From Subdoligranulum variabile (GTDB lineage: Bacteria; Bacillota; Clostridia; Oscillospirales; Ruminococcaceae), in contig SFOX01000016.1 of assembly GCA_004552305.1 (NCBI GenBank), forward strand, positions 1 through 50,406: a stretch of 50,406 bases of DNA, written 5' to 3'. Positions within the stretch are counted from its first letter, which is position 1, and each line of letters begins with the position of its first letter. Shown here in pieces: positions 1 through 7,854 of the stretch. Both the position numbers and the translations under genes were made by a program. Under the pieces are notes generated by a model that had not been told where the DNA came from, did not search any database, and saw only the letters and a program-made list of their open reading frames with translations.

Positions 1-33
1 CGCACTTTTATTTTTATGCTGTCCGCCGGTGGC

Positions 34-62
34 TTGCAAAGCGGCGCAGAATCCAGTATACT
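34..62 (+). promoter_or_regulatory. promoter of sdaAB-sdaAA
   Basis: A -35 box TTGCAA (34-39), a 17-base spacer and a -10 box TATACT (57-62) lie about 30 bases upstream of the first serine dehydratase start codon, which has a strong GGGGAGG ribosome binding site at 79-85. Confidence 0.7.
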
Positions 63-92
63 AAAGGCGTAAACGTCAGGGGAGGTACAACT

Positions 93-749
93 ATGCGTTT
101 GTTTGATGTGCTGGGTCCGGTTATGACAGGACCCTCCAGCAGCCATACGGCGGGTGCGGTGCGCATCGGCAGCACGGCGCGCCGCCTTTTGGGCGAGGCA
201 CCTGCCCAAGCCGACATTATTTTATACGGCAGCTTTGCCGCCACCGGGCGCGGACACGGCACCGACCGTGCGCTGGTCGCGGGGCTTTTGGGTATGCAGC
301 CCGACGATGACCACATCCCGGACAGCTTTGCCATCGCCGCCGCGCAGGGGCTGCAGTTCACGGTTTCCACAGGCACGCTGCGCGGTGTCTACCCCAACAC
401 CGCCATGCTGCGGCTGGTGGGGGTATCCGGGCGCAAGCTGGAAGTCATGGGCGAATCCATCGGCGGCGGGCGCATCAACATCTGCCGCATTGACGGCATT
501 ACCACCCATTTCGGCGGCGACCGCAACACGCTGATCGTCTTTAACCATGACTCTCCCGGACACGTTGCCGCCGTCACCGGCGCGCTGAGCCGCCTTGGCA
601 TCAACATTGCCACCATGCAGCTGTTCCGCTCCGAGGCGGGCGGCTACGCCGTTATGGTGCTGGAATGTGACCAGCCCCTTCCGGAGCAGCTACCCGGCGA
701 GCTTTCCGCCTTGAACGGCATTATCAAGGTCACGATTTTAAACGCATAA
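93..749 (+). CDS. sdaAB: L-serine dehydratase, Fe-S dependent, beta subunit
   Basis: Small (beta) subunit of the two-subunit, [4Fe-4S] L-serine ammonia-lyase, which deaminates L-serine to pyruvate and ammonia in the cytosol. The 218-residue product opens with the family hallmark GPSSSHTAG (residues 13-21) and ends in an ACT-like regulatory domain (about 145-218). That is the normal size for the separate beta chain of Gram-positive enzymes. The start is fixed by GGGGAGG eight bases upstream. The alpha subunit follows after a 12-base gap, so the pair is one operon and should form a heteromeric enzyme. The catalytic cysteines are in the partner, not here. Confidence 0.95.
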   Translation: MRLFDVLGPVMTGPSSSHTAGAVRIGSTARRLLGEAPAQADIILYGSFAATGRGHGTDRALVAGLLGMQPDDDHIPDSFAIAAAQGLQFTVSTGTLRGVYPNTAMLRLVGVSGRKLEVMGESIGGGRINICRIDGITTHFGGDRNTLIVFNHDSPGHVAAVTGALSRLGINIATMQLFRSEAGGYAVMVLECDQPLPEQLPGELSALNGIIKVTILNA

Positions 750-761
750 AGGGGTGTTGAA

Positions 762-1646
762 ATGGCGTTCTCATCTGTCAGTTCCATGCTGGATACCTGC
801 AAGCAGAGCGGGCGTCCGCTGTATGAAGTCATTTTGGAAAGCGACCTTGCCGAAAGCGGTCTGACCCGCGCCGAGAGCGAAGCCGAAATGCACCGCCTGT
901 GGGGCGTCATGTGCGCCACCAGCGCCGGGTATTGCGGCGCCGACCGCTCGATGAGCGGCTACGCCGGGGGCGACGCCGCCAAGGTTGCGCAGGCAGCCGG
1001 GGAGGGCAGGCTTTATGCCGACGGCTACTTTGCCGAGGTCATTGCCGAAGCCCTGAAAACCGCCGAGTGCAACGCCTGTATGAAGCGCATCGTGGCGGCA
1101 CCCACAGCGGGCAGCTGCGGTGTTTTGCCCGCCGTGCTGCTGCCGCTGTTCCGCGCCGGACGCGCCGACGAGGATGCAGTCTGCCGCGCGCTGTATGTTG
1201 CCGCCGGGTTCGGGCAGGTCGTCGCCGCCAGAGCCACCCTGGCAGGGGCGGAGGGCGGCTGCCAGGCTGAGGTCGGTGCTGCCAGTGCGATGGCTGCCGC
1301 GGCGCTGACGGTGCTGAAAAACGGCACACCCGAGCAGGCTGCCGAGGCGTTTGCCATGGCGCTGACCAATCTGGAGGGGCTTGTCTGCGACCCCGTGGCG
1401 GGTCTGGTGGAGATCCCCTGCGTCAAGCGCAATGTCATCGGCGCGATGAACGCCGTTTCCGCCGCCGATATGGCGCTGGCAGGCGTGGTGGGGCATATCC
1501 CCGCCGATGAGGTCATCGACGCCATGGCTGAGGTCGGCAATGCGATGAGCCACGAGCTGCGCGAAACCGGCATCGGCGGCTTGGCAGGCACCCCCACCGG
1601 CTGCCGCATCCGCGACGCCGTGACCCGCGGCTTTGACACCCCGTGA
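762..1646 (+). CDS. sdaAA: L-serine dehydratase, Fe-S dependent, alpha subunit
   Basis: Catalytic (alpha) subunit of the Fe-S L-serine dehydratase, 294 residues. PTAGSCG (about 114-120) and the later segment GLVCDPVAGLVEIPC carry the cysteines expected to bind the [4Fe-4S] cluster whose free iron activates the serine hydroxyl. The C-terminus GLAGTPTGC is also typical of the family. It is translated from an ATG 12 bases after sdaAB. A promoter for the next gene begins right after its stop, so the operon probably ends here, although I see no strong terminator hairpin between them. Confidence 0.95.
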   Translation: MAFSSVSSMLDTCKQSGRPLYEVILESDLAESGLTRAESEAEMHRLWGVMCATSAGYCGADRSMSGYAGGDAAKVAQAAGEGRLYADGYFAEVIAEALKTAECNACMKRIVAAPTAGSCGVLPAVLLPLFRAGRADEDAVCRALYVAAGFGQVVAARATLAGAEGGCQAEVGAASAMAAAALTVLKNGTPEQAAEAFAMALTNLEGLVCDPVAGLVEIPCVKRNVIGAMNAVSAADMALAGVVGHIPADEVIDAMAEVGNAMSHELRETGIGGLAGTPTGCRIRDAVTRGFDTP

Positions 1647-1650
1647 CCCC

Positions 1651-1679
1651 TTGCCAAGTATGCTATACTATTTTATATA
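1651..1679 (+). promoter_or_regulatory. promoter of the PepV-like dipeptidase gene
   Basis: Two overlapping solutions are visible. One is TTGCCA (1651-1656), 17 bases, TATATA (1674-1679). The other is an extended -10 element, TATGCTATACT (1659-1669), whose exact 11-mer recurs before guaA, secG and pheA in this window. Confidence 0.6.
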
Positions 1680-1720
1680 GAACATATAGAACAAAATAAA
1701 CCATCCGGAGGTTTTTGACT

Positions 1721-3118
1721 ATGAATGATCCGCGTTGGGCATCCATTGATGCCTTTGCCGAACAAAACCGCGACGCCGTGCTGCGGGACATCACCCGTCT
1801 GGTAGCCGTTCCCAGTGTCGAGGGTACCCCCGAGCCGGGCGCGCCCTTCGGTGCCGGTCCCAAGGCAGCCCTTGACAAGGCGCTGGAGATCGCCGCCGAG
1901 CTGGGTCTGCACACCTATAACGCCGACGGCTACATCGGCTGGGCGGACACCGCCCCCATCGCCGAAGGGCAGAAGTTCCTTGCCACCATCACCCACACCG
2001 ACGTTGTCCCCGAGGGCAACGGCTGGGACGCCGACCCCTACACCGTGCGCGTGCGCGACGGCTGGCTGCTGGGGCGCGGCGTTGCCGATGACAAGGGTCC
2101 GAGCATCCTCTGCCTGTACGCCCTCAAATACCTGAAGGACAGCGGCATCGCCCTGCGCTATCCCGTGCGTGCCCTGCTGGGTGCCAACGAGGAGACCCAT
2201 ATGCACGACGTTGACTACTACGCCAAGCATTACCCGATGCCCGCCTTCTGCTTTACCCCCGATGCCGAGTTCCCGGTCTGCAACGGCGAAAAGGGCGGTT
2301 TCAGCGGCGAGCTGGTCAGCCACGCGCTGAACGGCGTGATACTGGACTTCCAAGGCGGTGTTGCGATCAACGCCGTGCCCGACCGCGCCTTCTGCGTGGT
2401 GAATGTCCCCGCCGACCGTCTGACCCCCGCCGAGGGCATCACGCTGGAAGCGGGGGAGCAGCCCGGCACCACCGTTATCCGCGGCTGGGGCAAGAGCGGT
2501 CACGCCGCCATGCCCGCCGGCACGGTGAATGCTATTGGTCTGATCGTGCGCTATCTGCTGGACAGCGGCATCTGCACCGAGGCGGAAAACGCCTATCTGC
2601 AGGTGCTGCGCACCCTGCACGCCGACACCGACGGCACCGCCTTGGGCATTGCCGCCGACGATGGTCTGTTTGACCCGCTGACCGTGGTGGGCGGCACCAT
2701 CCGTATGAAGGGCGGCGTCATCCGCCAGACCTTTGACTGCCGCTACCCCACCAACACCAACCCCGAAACGATGTCCGCCGCCGTGCGCAAGGTCTGCGGC
2801 GATGCCGCCGCGCTGGAGAATGTTTCCAGCCGTGTGCCGTTCTATATTGCCGCCGACAGCCCCGCCATCCAGACGCTGATCCACACCTACAACGATGTCA
2901 CGGGCGAGGGCAAGACCCCCTTCACGATGGGCGGCGGCACCTATGCGCGCCACTTCCCGTATGCGGTCAGCTTCGGTCCCGAGCATACCGACCTGCCCCT
3001 GCCGGAGTTTGCCGGTCCGATGCACGGTGCCAACGAGGGTGCTAACTTTGATAAGCTCATCGAAGCGCTGAAAATTTATATTCTAGCGCTGCTGCGTCTG
3101 CAGGAAATCGAGCTGTAA
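1721..3118 (+). CDS. pepV: M20-family dipeptidase (PepV-like)
   Basis: Cytosolic zinc-dependent dipeptidase of the M20A family, 465 residues, matching the usual PepV length of about 465-470. The metal-binding landmarks are visible: THTDVVPEGNGW with the first His-x-Asp, RGVADDKGP with the bridging Asp, and GANEETHMHD with the catalytic Glu-Glu pair. GGTYAR and the late His-containing segment GPMHGANEG supply the remaining family motifs. A TTG six bases upstream is in frame, but the GGAGG at 1707-1711 is correctly spaced for this ATG. It is a single-gene unit with its own promoter and a strong terminator. Substrate range cannot be read from sequence; unspecific dipeptides are typical. Confidence 0.9.
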   Translation: MNDPRWASIDAFAEQNRDAVLRDITRLVAVPSVEGTPEPGAPFGAGPKAALDKALEIAAELGLHTYNADGYIGWADTAPIAEGQKFLATITHTDVVPEGNGWDADPYTVRVRDGWLLGRGVADDKGPSILCLYALKYLKDSGIALRYPVRALLGANEETHMHDVDYYAKHYPMPAFCFTPDAEFPVCNGEKGGFSGELVSHALNGVILDFQGGVAINAVPDRAFCVVNVPADRLTPAEGITLEAGEQPGTTVIRGWGKSGHAAMPAGTVNAIGLIVRYLLDSGICTEAENAYLQVLRTLHADTDGTALGIAADDGLFDPLTVVGGTIRMKGGVIRQTFDCRYPTNTNPETMSAAVRKVCGDAAALENVSSRVPFYIAADSPAIQTLIHTYNDVTGEGKTPFTMGGGTYARHFPYAVSFGPEHTDLPLPEFAGPMHGANEGANFDKLIEALKIYILALLRLQEIEL

Positions 3119-3120
3119 AA

Positions 3121-3158
3121 TAACAGCCCCGCTTCCCTTGGGAAGTGGGGCTGTTTTC
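3121..3158 (+). terminator. intrinsic terminator after pepV
   Basis: The stem AACAGCCCCGCTTCC pairs with GGAAGTGGGGCTGTT (one G-U pair) around a TTG(G) loop and is followed by TTTTCTTTATTTT. Confidence 0.85.
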
Positions 3159-3175
3159 TTTATTTTACTATACGC

Positions 3176-3313
3176 TCAAAATTCCACGCCGCTGTCGTAC
3201 AGCGTAACATACCCGCTGTCCTGCCGGTTTCTGCGGCGGCACAGGGCGGCGACCAAAGCAAAAATCCCGCCCGCCACAACCAAAACTGCCAAAATTCTGC
3301 CAAGATGTTTCAT
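3176..3313 (-). CDS. small single-pass membrane protein, 45 residues
   Basis: Unrecognised short protein: a basic start (MKHLGR), one hydrophobic segment of about 20 residues (ILAVLVVAGGIFALVAAL), then CRRRNR and a short polar tail. This predicts a single-pass inner-membrane peptide with the tail on the positively charged, cytoplasmic side. A longer in-frame reading is possible, but the internal ATG chosen here has GGGAGG seven bases upstream and a good promoter behind it (TTGCAA, 17 bases, TATAGT). It is transcribed towards pepV and converges on its terminator. Function is unknown; nothing in the neighbourhood points to a partner. Confidence 0.6.
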   Translation of the reverse strand: MKHLGRILAVLVVAGGIFALVAALCRRRNRQDSGYVTLYDSGVEF

Positions 3314-3355
3314 ATCGCTGCCCTCCCGGTTCGCACCTGTTATTTTTCTATCTAT

Positions 3356-3384
3356 ACTATACCACAAGAAACACCCGGTTGCAA
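3356..3384 (-). promoter_or_regulatory. promoter of the 45-residue membrane peptide
   Basis: On the minus strand TTGCAA (3379-3384) and TATAGT (3356-3361) are separated by 17 bases, about 43 bases before the start codon. Confidence 0.6.
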
Positions 3385-3470
3385 GTAAGTTCCATACTTT
3401 GCAACATTTGCGCAAAACTCTGCATAAATTGCGCATTCCGCCGTTTTCGGACGTTCTTCACAAAATTGCC

Positions 3471-3498
3471 TTGACTTGAAGCCTAAAAATGTTAAAAT
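3471..3498 (+). promoter_or_regulatory. promoter of the rnf operon
   Basis: TTGACT (3471-3476), a 16-base spacer and TAAAAT (3493-3498). It predicts a transcript start near 3505 and a leader of about 130 bases before rnfC. Confidence 0.65.
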
Positions 3499-3504
3499 GG
3501 TACT

Positions 3505-3633
3505 GTATATTTGTCCGGTTGGAGCAAGGCTTGCCGTTTTCTCTGGCATCGCCGCAGCCGGACGCCATTTCAACGTGACTGCGCCGCACTGCAAAATCGG
3601 TGCGCGGTCACATCAGAACAGGGGGAAATCAGC
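3505..3633 (+). promoter_or_regulatory. structured 5' leader of the rnf operon
   Basis: The leader between the predicted start site and rnfC contains two closed domains. Domain 1 is bounded by GTCCGG (3513-3518) and CCGGAC (3558-3563), with shorter internal helices. Domain 2 is bounded by GTGAC (3575-3579) and GTCAC (3607-3611) with a GC-rich imperfect stem between them. The second domain ends nine bases before the AGGGGG ribosome binding site, so folding could affect translation. I do not recognise a known riboswitch class. Confidence 0.4.
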
Positions 3634-4971
3634 TTGTTTAAGTCCCTAAAGCGCTCCGCCAAGGGTGTTGCCGTCCCGCACGACAAAGCCACAGCAGGGC
3701 TGGCTACGGTGCAGATGCCCGTTCCCGACCGCGTTGTGATCCCTATGTCTATGCACATCGGCGCACCGGCTGAGCCGACCGTCCAAAAGGGTGACACCGT
3801 GCAGGTGGGTACCATCATCGGCAAAGCGGGCGGGTTCGTCAGCGCCAACATCCACTCCAGCGTGTCCGGCACGGTGGAGGGCATCGCCCCGCTGCGTATG
3901 GTCAACGGAGCCATGACCACCGCCGTCACCATCAAGACGGACGGCGCCCAGACGGTAGACCCCGCCTGTGTGCCGCCCACCGTCACCGACAAAGCCAGCC
4001 TGATGGCCGCCGTGCAGAACTGCGGTCTGGTCGGCGTAGGCGGTGCCGGCTTCCCGACCCACGTCAAGCTCGCCGCCAACACCATCGACACGCTGCTTAT
4101 CAACGCTGCCGAGTGCGAGCCGTACCTGACCACCGACTGCCGCGAAATGCTGGAATGCAGCGACACCATCATCTCGGGCATCAGCGCCGTGATGAAGTAT
4201 TGCGAGATCCCGCACTGCATCATCGGCATTGAGCGCAACAAGCCCGAATGCATTGACCTGCTTTGCTCGCTGGTGCGCAAGATGCCCGGCGTCACCGTCA
4301 AGCCGCTGCCCATGCGCTACCCGCAGGGCGCCGAAAAAACGCTGGTCGAAACCTGCACCGGGCGCGAGGTGCCGCAGGTGGGACCCTCCGGCAAGCCGGG
4401 TCTGCCCGCCGATGTCGGCTGCGTCATTATGAACGTGACCAGTGTGTCCACCTTGGGCAAATACTTAAAGACCGGCATTCCGCTGGTCAGCAAGCGCCTG
4501 ACCGTGGAGGGCGACGCCATCGTCAAGCCCCAGAACATCGAGGTTCCCATCGGCACTATGTACAGCGATGTCATCGCAGCCTGCGGCGGCATCAAAGAGG
4601 ATGTGCCTTTGGGCAAGATCCTCTTCGGCGGTCCTATGATGGGCGGTGCCGCGCCCGGCGCGGACTTCCCGGTTCTGAAGCAGAACAACGGTCTGCTGCT
4701 GCTCAGCAAAGCAGCCGCCGTCCTGCCCGAGCCTTCGGCGTGCATCCGCTGCGGTCGCTGTATCGAAGCCTGCCCCATGGGTCTGGAACCTGTGGCGATT
4801 GCCGAAGCGTTCAACAACAAGGATTTTGATGTCTTAAAGGCCCGCTGTGTAGATTTGTGCGTGGCCTGCGGCAGTTGCAGCTACGCCTGCCCCGCCAAGC
4901 GCCCCGTCAGCCAGACTATGACGCTGGCAAAGGGCTGGTATATGGGCGAGCTGCGGAAAGGGGGCAAATAA
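3634..4971 (+). CDS. rnfC: Rnf electron transport complex subunit C
   Basis: Peripheral NADH-side subunit of the Rnf complex, which couples ferredoxin oxidation and NAD reduction to ion transport across the membrane. The 445-residue protein has the N-terminal NQR-A-like barrel, a nucleotide/FMN-binding Rossmann-like segment (GLVGVGGAGFPTHVKL) and two [4Fe-4S] motifs near the end, CIRCGRCIEACP (from Cys 370) and CVACGSCSYACP (from Cys 409). A longer frame opens upstream, but it runs through the leader structure. The TTG start used here has AGGGGG eight bases upstream and gives MFKSLKRS. First gene of rnfCDGEAB; rnfD starts three bases after the stop. Confidence 0.93.
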   Translation: MFKSLKRSAKGVAVPHDKATAGLATVQMPVPDRVVIPMSMHIGAPAEPTVQKGDTVQVGTIIGKAGGFVSANIHSSVSGTVEGIAPLRMVNGAMTTAVTIKTDGAQTVDPACVPPTVTDKASLMAAVQNCGLVGVGGAGFPTHVKLAANTIDTLLINAAECEPYLTTDCREMLECSDTIISGISAVMKYCEIPHCIIGIERNKPECIDLLCSLVRKMPGVTVKPLPMRYPQGAEKTLVETCTGREVPQVGPSGKPGLPADVGCVIMNVTSVSTLGKYLKTGIPLVSKRLTVEGDAIVKPQNIEVPIGTMYSDVIAACGGIKEDVPLGKILFGGPMMGGAAPGADFPVLKQNNGLLLLSKAAAVLPEPSACIRCGRCIEACPMGLEPVAIAEAFNNKDFDVLKARCVDLCVACGSCSYACPAKRPVSQTMTLAKGWYMGELRKGGK

Positions 4972-4974
4972 CCC

Positions 4975-5931
4975 GTGGAAAACTTAATTGTAACCGCCTC
5001 GCCCCATATCCGGGACAAAGCCACCACCCGCAGCCTGATGGGCTATGTAGCCATTTCGCTGCTGCCCTGCGTGCTGGCGTCGGCTTTGATTTTCGGTATG
5101 CGCGCGCTGGTGCTGGTGGTCGTTACCACCTTTGCCTGTGTATCTTTTGAGTATCTGTACGAGATGCTTCTGCACAAGCCCGTCACGGTCAAGGATCTGT
5201 CCGCCGTGGTCACCGGTATGATCCTTTCGCTGAATATGCCGGTGGGTATGCCGCTGTGGATCGCCATTGTCGGCGCGTTTGTCGCCATTGTGATCACCAA
5301 GCAGCTGTTCGGCGGCTTGGGCTACAACTTTGCCAACCCCGCGCTGGTCGGGCGCATCGTCCTGTTCCTGGGCTTTACCTCCCGTATGACCGCCTACGTC
5401 TACCCGGATATGAGCGTTGACGCGCTGGCCTCGGCCACGCCACTGGCGCTCGGCAGTGAGCTGCGCAGCGTAAACCTGCTGCATATGTTCCTGGGCCTCC
5501 ACGGCGGCATGCTGGGTGAGGTCAGCGTGCTGGCGATTCTTGCCGGCTTTGCCATTCTGCTGGCCAGCGGCACCATCCACGCGACCATCCCCGTCAGCAT
5601 CGTGGGTACGATGTTCGTACTCAGCGCCCTGTACACCGGCGACCCGTATCTGGCGCTTTTGCAGTGTATGTCCGGCGGTCTTTTGTTCGGCGCCGTCTTT
5701 ATGGCGACTGACTATGTGACCTGCCCGTTCACCACCAAGGGCAAGCTGTTCTACGGCATCTTTATCGGTCTGGTGACCTTCCTCATCCGCAACTTTGCCT
5801 CGATGAACGAAGGTATGAGCTTTGCCATCCTGCTGGGCAACCTGATGGTGCCTTGGTTCAACGCTTGGGGTCACCAGATCCCGCTCGGCTACAAAAAGCC
5901 CAAAAAAGTCAAGGAAGGGGGCGCTGCCTGA
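4975..5931 (+). CDS. rnfD: Rnf electron transport complex subunit D
   Basis: Integral membrane subunit of Rnf, NQR2/RnfD family, 318 residues with about nine or ten hydrophobic segments. The sequence ASATPLAL contains the threonine (Thr155) expected to carry covalently bound FMN. It starts with GTG just downstream of the purine-rich GAAAGGGGG at the end of rnfC, and its TGA overlaps the next ATG by one base (TGATG), indicating translational coupling to rnfG. It is the core electron- and ion-path subunit together with RnfG, RnfE and RnfA. Confidence 0.93.
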   Translation: MENLIVTASPHIRDKATTRSLMGYVAISLLPCVLASALIFGMRALVLVVVTTFACVSFEYLYEMLLHKPVTVKDLSAVVTGMILSLNMPVGMPLWIAIVGAFVAIVITKQLFGGLGYNFANPALVGRIVLFLGFTSRMTAYVYPDMSVDALASATPLALGSELRSVNLLHMFLGLHGGMLGEVSVLAILAGFAILLASGTIHATIPVSIVGTMFVLSALYTGDPYLALLQCMSGGLLFGAVFMATDYVTCPFTTKGKLFYGIFIGLVTFLIRNFASMNEGMSFAILLGNLMVPWFNAWGHQIPLGYKKPKKVKEGGAA

Positions 5932-6506
5932 TGGCCAACAATCCTTCTGCCGAAAAGCAGTCCGCTTCTAAGGAACTGGTTTTTCCCGTTGTCGTGCTGG
6001 TTGTCATCTGCTTGGTGTGCAGCGCGATCCTGGCGGTGCTGAACAACATCACCGCTCCCATCATTGAAGCCAACACCCGCGCCGAGACCCTCGCCGCGTA
6101 TGTGTCGGTGCTGCCGCAGGGTACCACCACCGACGAGCTGACCGAGGTGGAAAACCTGACCACCGCCAACGTGTCCGGCGCTGTCAAAACTGCCGCCGGT
6201 GATGTTGCCGTCAAGGCGGCCGCCACCGGCTACTCCGGCAAGGACGTCACCGTCTACGTTGCCTTTGACGCCGACGGTGCGATCTCCGGCATCAGCATTG
6301 ACGCTTCCACCCAGACCACCGGCATCGGCTCCAAGGTAGGGGAGGAGCGCTTCGCCTCCGGCTTTATGGGCTGGAACGGCGGCAAGGTTTCCGCGGGCAG
6401 CCCCGTGGACAGCGTTTCCGGCGCGACCTACTCCACCAATGCCGTGTACAATGCGGTCAACGCCGCAATCGACTGCTACAACAACGAGATCAAGGGGGGT
6501 ATGTAA
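5931..6506 (+). CDS. rnfG: Rnf electron transport complex subunit G
   Basis: Membrane-anchored flavoprotein subunit, 191 residues: a short polar N-terminus, one transmembrane helix (about 17-40), then an extracytoplasmic FMN-binding domain. The signature SGATYST near the C-terminus provides the threonine for covalent FMN attachment by the ApbE-type flavin transferase. TTGIGSKVGEERF is another family motif. Its ATG overlaps the rnfD stop by one base; longer in-frame readings into rnfD are not needed. rnfE follows two bases after the stop. Confidence 0.93.
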   Translation: MANNPSAEKQSASKELVFPVVVLVVICLVCSAILAVLNNITAPIIEANTRAETLAAYVSVLPQGTTTDELTEVENLTTANVSGAVKTAAGDVAVKAAATGYSGKDVTVYVAFDADGAISGISIDASTQTTGIGSKVGEERFASGFMGWNGGKVSAGSPVDSVSGATYSTNAVYNAVNAAIDCYNNEIKGGM

Positions 6507-6508
6507 CG

Positions 6509-7201
6509 ATGGCGGAAAAACCGAGCAAATGGAGAGTATTTACCGCGGGCATCCTGCGTGAAAACCCCGTTCTGCGTCTGGTGCTGGGCTGCTGCTCTGC
6601 GCTGGCCGTTACCACCACCGTATCCGGCGCTGCCGGTATGGGCTTTGCCATGACCTTTGTGCTGGTATGTTCTAACATTGTTATTTCTGCGATGCGCAAG
6701 ATCATCCCCGCCAAGGTACACCTGCCGTGCTACATTGTCATCATCGCCACCTTTGTTACCGTGGTGCAGATGATCCTGCAGGCGTTTGTCCCCAGCCTGT
6801 ACAAGAGCTTGGGCGTGTTCCTGGCGCTGATCGTCGTCAACTGCATCATCCTCGGTCGTGCCGAGATGTTCGCCTGCAAAAATACCGTGGTCGATTCCGC
6901 ACTGGACGGTCTGGGTATGGGCGTGGGCTATATCCTGACCATGGTGCTGATGTCCTCCATCCGCGAGATCATCGGCAACGGCACTTGGCTGGGCATCACC
7001 GTCATCCCCGAGGGCATCGACCGTATGACCGTGATGAACTCTGCTCCCGGCGGTTTCTTTGTGTTCGGCTGCCTGATGGCGGGCTGTGTCTGGCTGGAGC
7101 GCAAGCTGAACAAACCCATTGAGCGCAAGACCTGCGGCGACGTTATGCTGGAGCAGATCGATGACGCCAAGCAAAATCAGAAAGAAGGTGCCCAGCAATG
7201 A
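6509..7201 (+). CDS. rnfE: Rnf electron transport complex subunit E
   Basis: Integral membrane subunit of the RnfA/RnfE (NqrD/E) family, 230 residues with about six hydrophobic segments. RnfE and RnfA are inverted-topology paralogues thought to bind a shared iron-sulfur cluster in the membrane; the conserved Cys-containing segments (VLGCCSAL and VNCIILGRAEMFA) fit this. The sequence ends in a charged tail of about 20 residues. GGGGGT lies seven bases before the ATG, and the final codons overlap the rnfA start (ATGA). Confidence 0.93.
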   Translation: MAEKPSKWRVFTAGILRENPVLRLVLGCCSALAVTTTVSGAAGMGFAMTFVLVCSNIVISAMRKIIPAKVHLPCYIVIIATFVTVVQMILQAFVPSLYKSLGVFLALIVVNCIILGRAEMFACKNTVVDSALDGLGMGVGYILTMVLMSSIREIIGNGTWLGITVIPEGIDRMTVMNSAPGGFFVFGCLMAGCVWLERKLNKPIERKTCGDVMLEQIDDAKQNQKEGAQQ

Positions 7202-7836
7202 ATCCTGTAGCTACCTTTGCCACCATTTTCTTCAGTATGATTTTGGTCAACAACTACGTTCTGGTGCAGTTTTTGGGTATCTGCCCGTTCTTGGGCGTTT
7301 CCAAAAAGCTGGACTCGTCCGCCGGTATGGGTATGGCGGTCATCGCGGTTATGGTCATTGCCACGGCGGTGACCTTCCCGCTGCAAATTTTGCTGCTGGA
7401 CGCCTTTGACCTCGGCTACCTGCAGACCATCGTGTTCATTCTGGTCATTGCCGTGCTGGTGCAGCTGATTGAGATCACCCTCAAAAAGTACATTCCTGCC
7501 CTGTACCAGTCCTTGGGCGTATACCTGCCACTGATCACCACCAACTGCTGCGTGCTGGGTGTCACCATTCTGGCTGTGCAGGACTACTCCGCTGTGGTCG
7601 AGCAGTACGGCTTCGGTCTTGCTTATGCCGAGGCGCTCGTCTGCGCCGCCGGTGCCGGTGTCGGCTTTCTGGTTGCCATGCTGCTGTTCTGCGGCGTGCG
7701 TCAGCGTGTCGAAAACGCCAACCCGCCGGAGTGCTTTAAGGGTCTGCCCATCACGCTGGTGTCCGCCGCCATTACCTCGCTGAGCTTTATGGGCTTCGGC
7801 GGTATGGTCGAAAACATCATCAACGCGATTTTCTAA
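7198..7836 (+). CDS. rnfA: Rnf electron transport complex subunit A
   Basis: Integral membrane partner of RnfE, 212 residues (the usual length is about 190-200). It shows the family pattern of six membrane segments, with VNNYVLVQFLGICPFLGVSKK near the N-terminus and ITTNCCVLGVTIL in the middle; these cysteine-containing half-helices are the proposed cluster ligands. Translation starts in the ATGA overlap with rnfE. The C-terminal helix ends in GGMVENIINAIF. RnfB follows after 18 bases with its own GAAAGGGGAA ribosome binding site. Confidence 0.93.
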   Translation: MNPVATFATIFFSMILVNNYVLVQFLGICPFLGVSKKLDSSAGMGMAVIAVMVIATAVTFPLQILLLDAFDLGYLQTIVFILVIAVLVQLIEITLKKYIPALYQSLGVYLPLITTNCCVLGVTILAVQDYSAVVEQYGFGLAYAEALVCAAGAGVGFLVAMLLFCGVRQRVENANPPECFKGLPITLVSAAITSLSFMGFGGMVENIINAIF

Positions 7837-7854
7837 GAAAGGGGAAACAAACGT

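Noticed and set aside
1673..3025. Long minus-strand reading frame opposite the PepV-like gene
   Set aside because: It is the antisense of a well-supported M20 peptidase with ribosome binding site and motifs. Long antisense frames are expected in this GC-rich codon usage, and the translation has no family motif.
3138..3479. Possible gene on the plus strand after pepV
   Set aside because: It overlaps the pepV terminator and the opposite-strand membrane peptide with its promoter, has no ribosome binding site and shows no motif.
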